NCBI GenBank assembly: GCA_021778165.1
Contig: JAJYCU010000051.1
Coordinates: forward strand, 1-5,384
Direction: 5' to 3'
Source: a bacterium
Lineage (GTDB): Bacteria; Patescibacteria; Saccharimonadia; Saccharimonadales; UBA4665
DNA length: 5,384 nucleotides
Of the stretch, positions 4,806 through 5,384 are shown piece after piece. The notes under the pieces are model-generated. The model had not been told where the DNA came from and ran no database searches. It was given only the letters and a program-made list of their open reading frames with translations. The first letter of the stretch is position 1, and every line of letters starts with the position of its first letter. A program made the position numbers and the translations under genes.

Positions 4806-5384
4806 CTAAGATCTAAAGCCAGATAGATCTGAGACAGTCTCCCGAATAAGACTTGCCGCAACTTTACCAATTACCTTCTGTTGAAGTACAAATGTTTCCG
4901 CTACTCGATCAATTAAATCTTCACTAAAACTAAGTCTAGGTCTATCACTCAAGCGACGATACAAGCTAATAGCCGCAAACTCAACATCTCGGTAAGCTAT
5001 AGGCGCTCCATATTCTGCCATCTTTTGATTAAGCTCGTTTAAGGCGACATGGTTGATAGTTAGACTATCGTTTTTTACCGAATGTCCAGCCGCCTTCACC
5101 ATTACCCTATCAAACAAATCAGCCGCCCCAGGTATATCTAAAGCAAAGCCATCAAGCAATATTTCACTGCCGGGATCAGCACAGGCTCTAGCTGCACCAC
5201 GAGGCAAGTATTTATTATGGATTTCAAAAAATTTGGCCTTAATCAATCTAAACTTATCATTACGATCAAAAGCATAATCGGTTGCGTAATGGAACTTAAC
5301 GCCATTTTCAATCTCATTATTTAAAATCGGCCTAATCAATTTTGTTCTGGCCATACCAGCGAAGTCAGGCAACATTGATCCATA
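4806..5384 (-). CDS. AcpH/DUF479-like protein (ACP phosphodiesterase family), 5' end cut by window edge
   Basis: The frame is open from the right edge to TAG at 4806, giving 192 visible residues. ATGs at 5375 and 5354 are probably internal. E. coli AcpH, which removes phosphopantetheine from acyl carrier protein, has GNLLADF about 19 residues from its start, then GIHMHRRID, a D-rich helix, and ends with SRRPRL. Here the visible part starts YGSMLPDFAGMA, continues GVKFHYATDYAF, then RGAARACADPGSEILLDG, and near the end SDRPRLSF, in the same order and spacing. By comparison about 18 residues are missing. The His and Asp residues in FHYATD and the D/E pair in DPGSEILLDG are the likely metal ligands. 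Membership is inferred from motifs recalled from memory. The substrate may differ, especially if the host makes no fatty acids. It converges on the 4145 gene. Confidence 0.6.
   Translation of the reverse strand, partial: YGSMLPDFAGMARTKLIRPILNNEIENGVKFHYATDYAFDRNDKFRLIKAKFFEIHNKYLPRGAARACADPGSEILLDGFALDIPGAADLFDRVMVKAAGHSVKNDSLTINHVALNELNQKMAEYGAPIAYRDVEFAAISLYRRLSDRPRLSFSEDLIDRVAETFVLQQKVIGKVAASLIRETVSDLSGFRS

Noticed and set aside
5053..5277. Plus-strand frame of 74 codons
   Set aside because: Antisense to the AcpH-like gene, whose motifs fit a known family.

Overview
This is an AT-rich bacterial stretch made of small, mostly single-gene transcription units that alternate strands. I read it as chromosome, not a mobile element: I see no transposase, integrase, phage gene, CRISPR array, tRNA or rRNA. 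The organism is probably a Patescibacteria (CPR) member, with Saccharibacteria the first guess. That rests on low GC, many short orphan genes, promoter-to-ATG distances that imply leaderless mRNAs, and a small two-helix membrane protein with a GSYLP...GWLTYIP motif that I associate with that group. None of this is proof, because no marker gene is present.

Layout from left to right. A minus-strand gene cut by the left edge (1-265) encodes the N-terminal part of a peptidase S51 / type 1 glutamine amidotransferase-like protein. A 336-base gap follows, with only a weak promoter candidate on the plus strand. Then come a minus-strand Nudix hydrolase with a degenerate Nudix box (602-1063), a plus-strand orphan (1188-1892), a minus-strand two-helix membrane protein (1946-2152), and a minus-strand membrane-anchored protein with an L,D-transpeptidase-like C-terminus (2193-2834). 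Next are a plus-strand TPR-like helical protein (3014-3763), a minus-strand small membrane protein (3773-4012), a plus-strand orphan (4145-4618), and a minus-strand AcpH/DUF479-like gene cut by the right edge (4806-5384).

The genes do not form one obvious pathway. Two touch envelope or hydrolase themes (a putative L,D-transpeptidase-like protein, and a Nudix enzyme resembling GDP-mannose hydrolases). Three plus-strand proteins have no function I recognise beyond TPR-like repeats in one. The clearest pattern is regulatory. At five of the nine gene starts a sigma70-type -10 hexamer ends only 5 to 7 bases before the ATG, which predicts transcription starting at or next to the start codon. Convergent gene pairs are separated by short hairpins. 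All eight visible stop codons are TAA or TAG.
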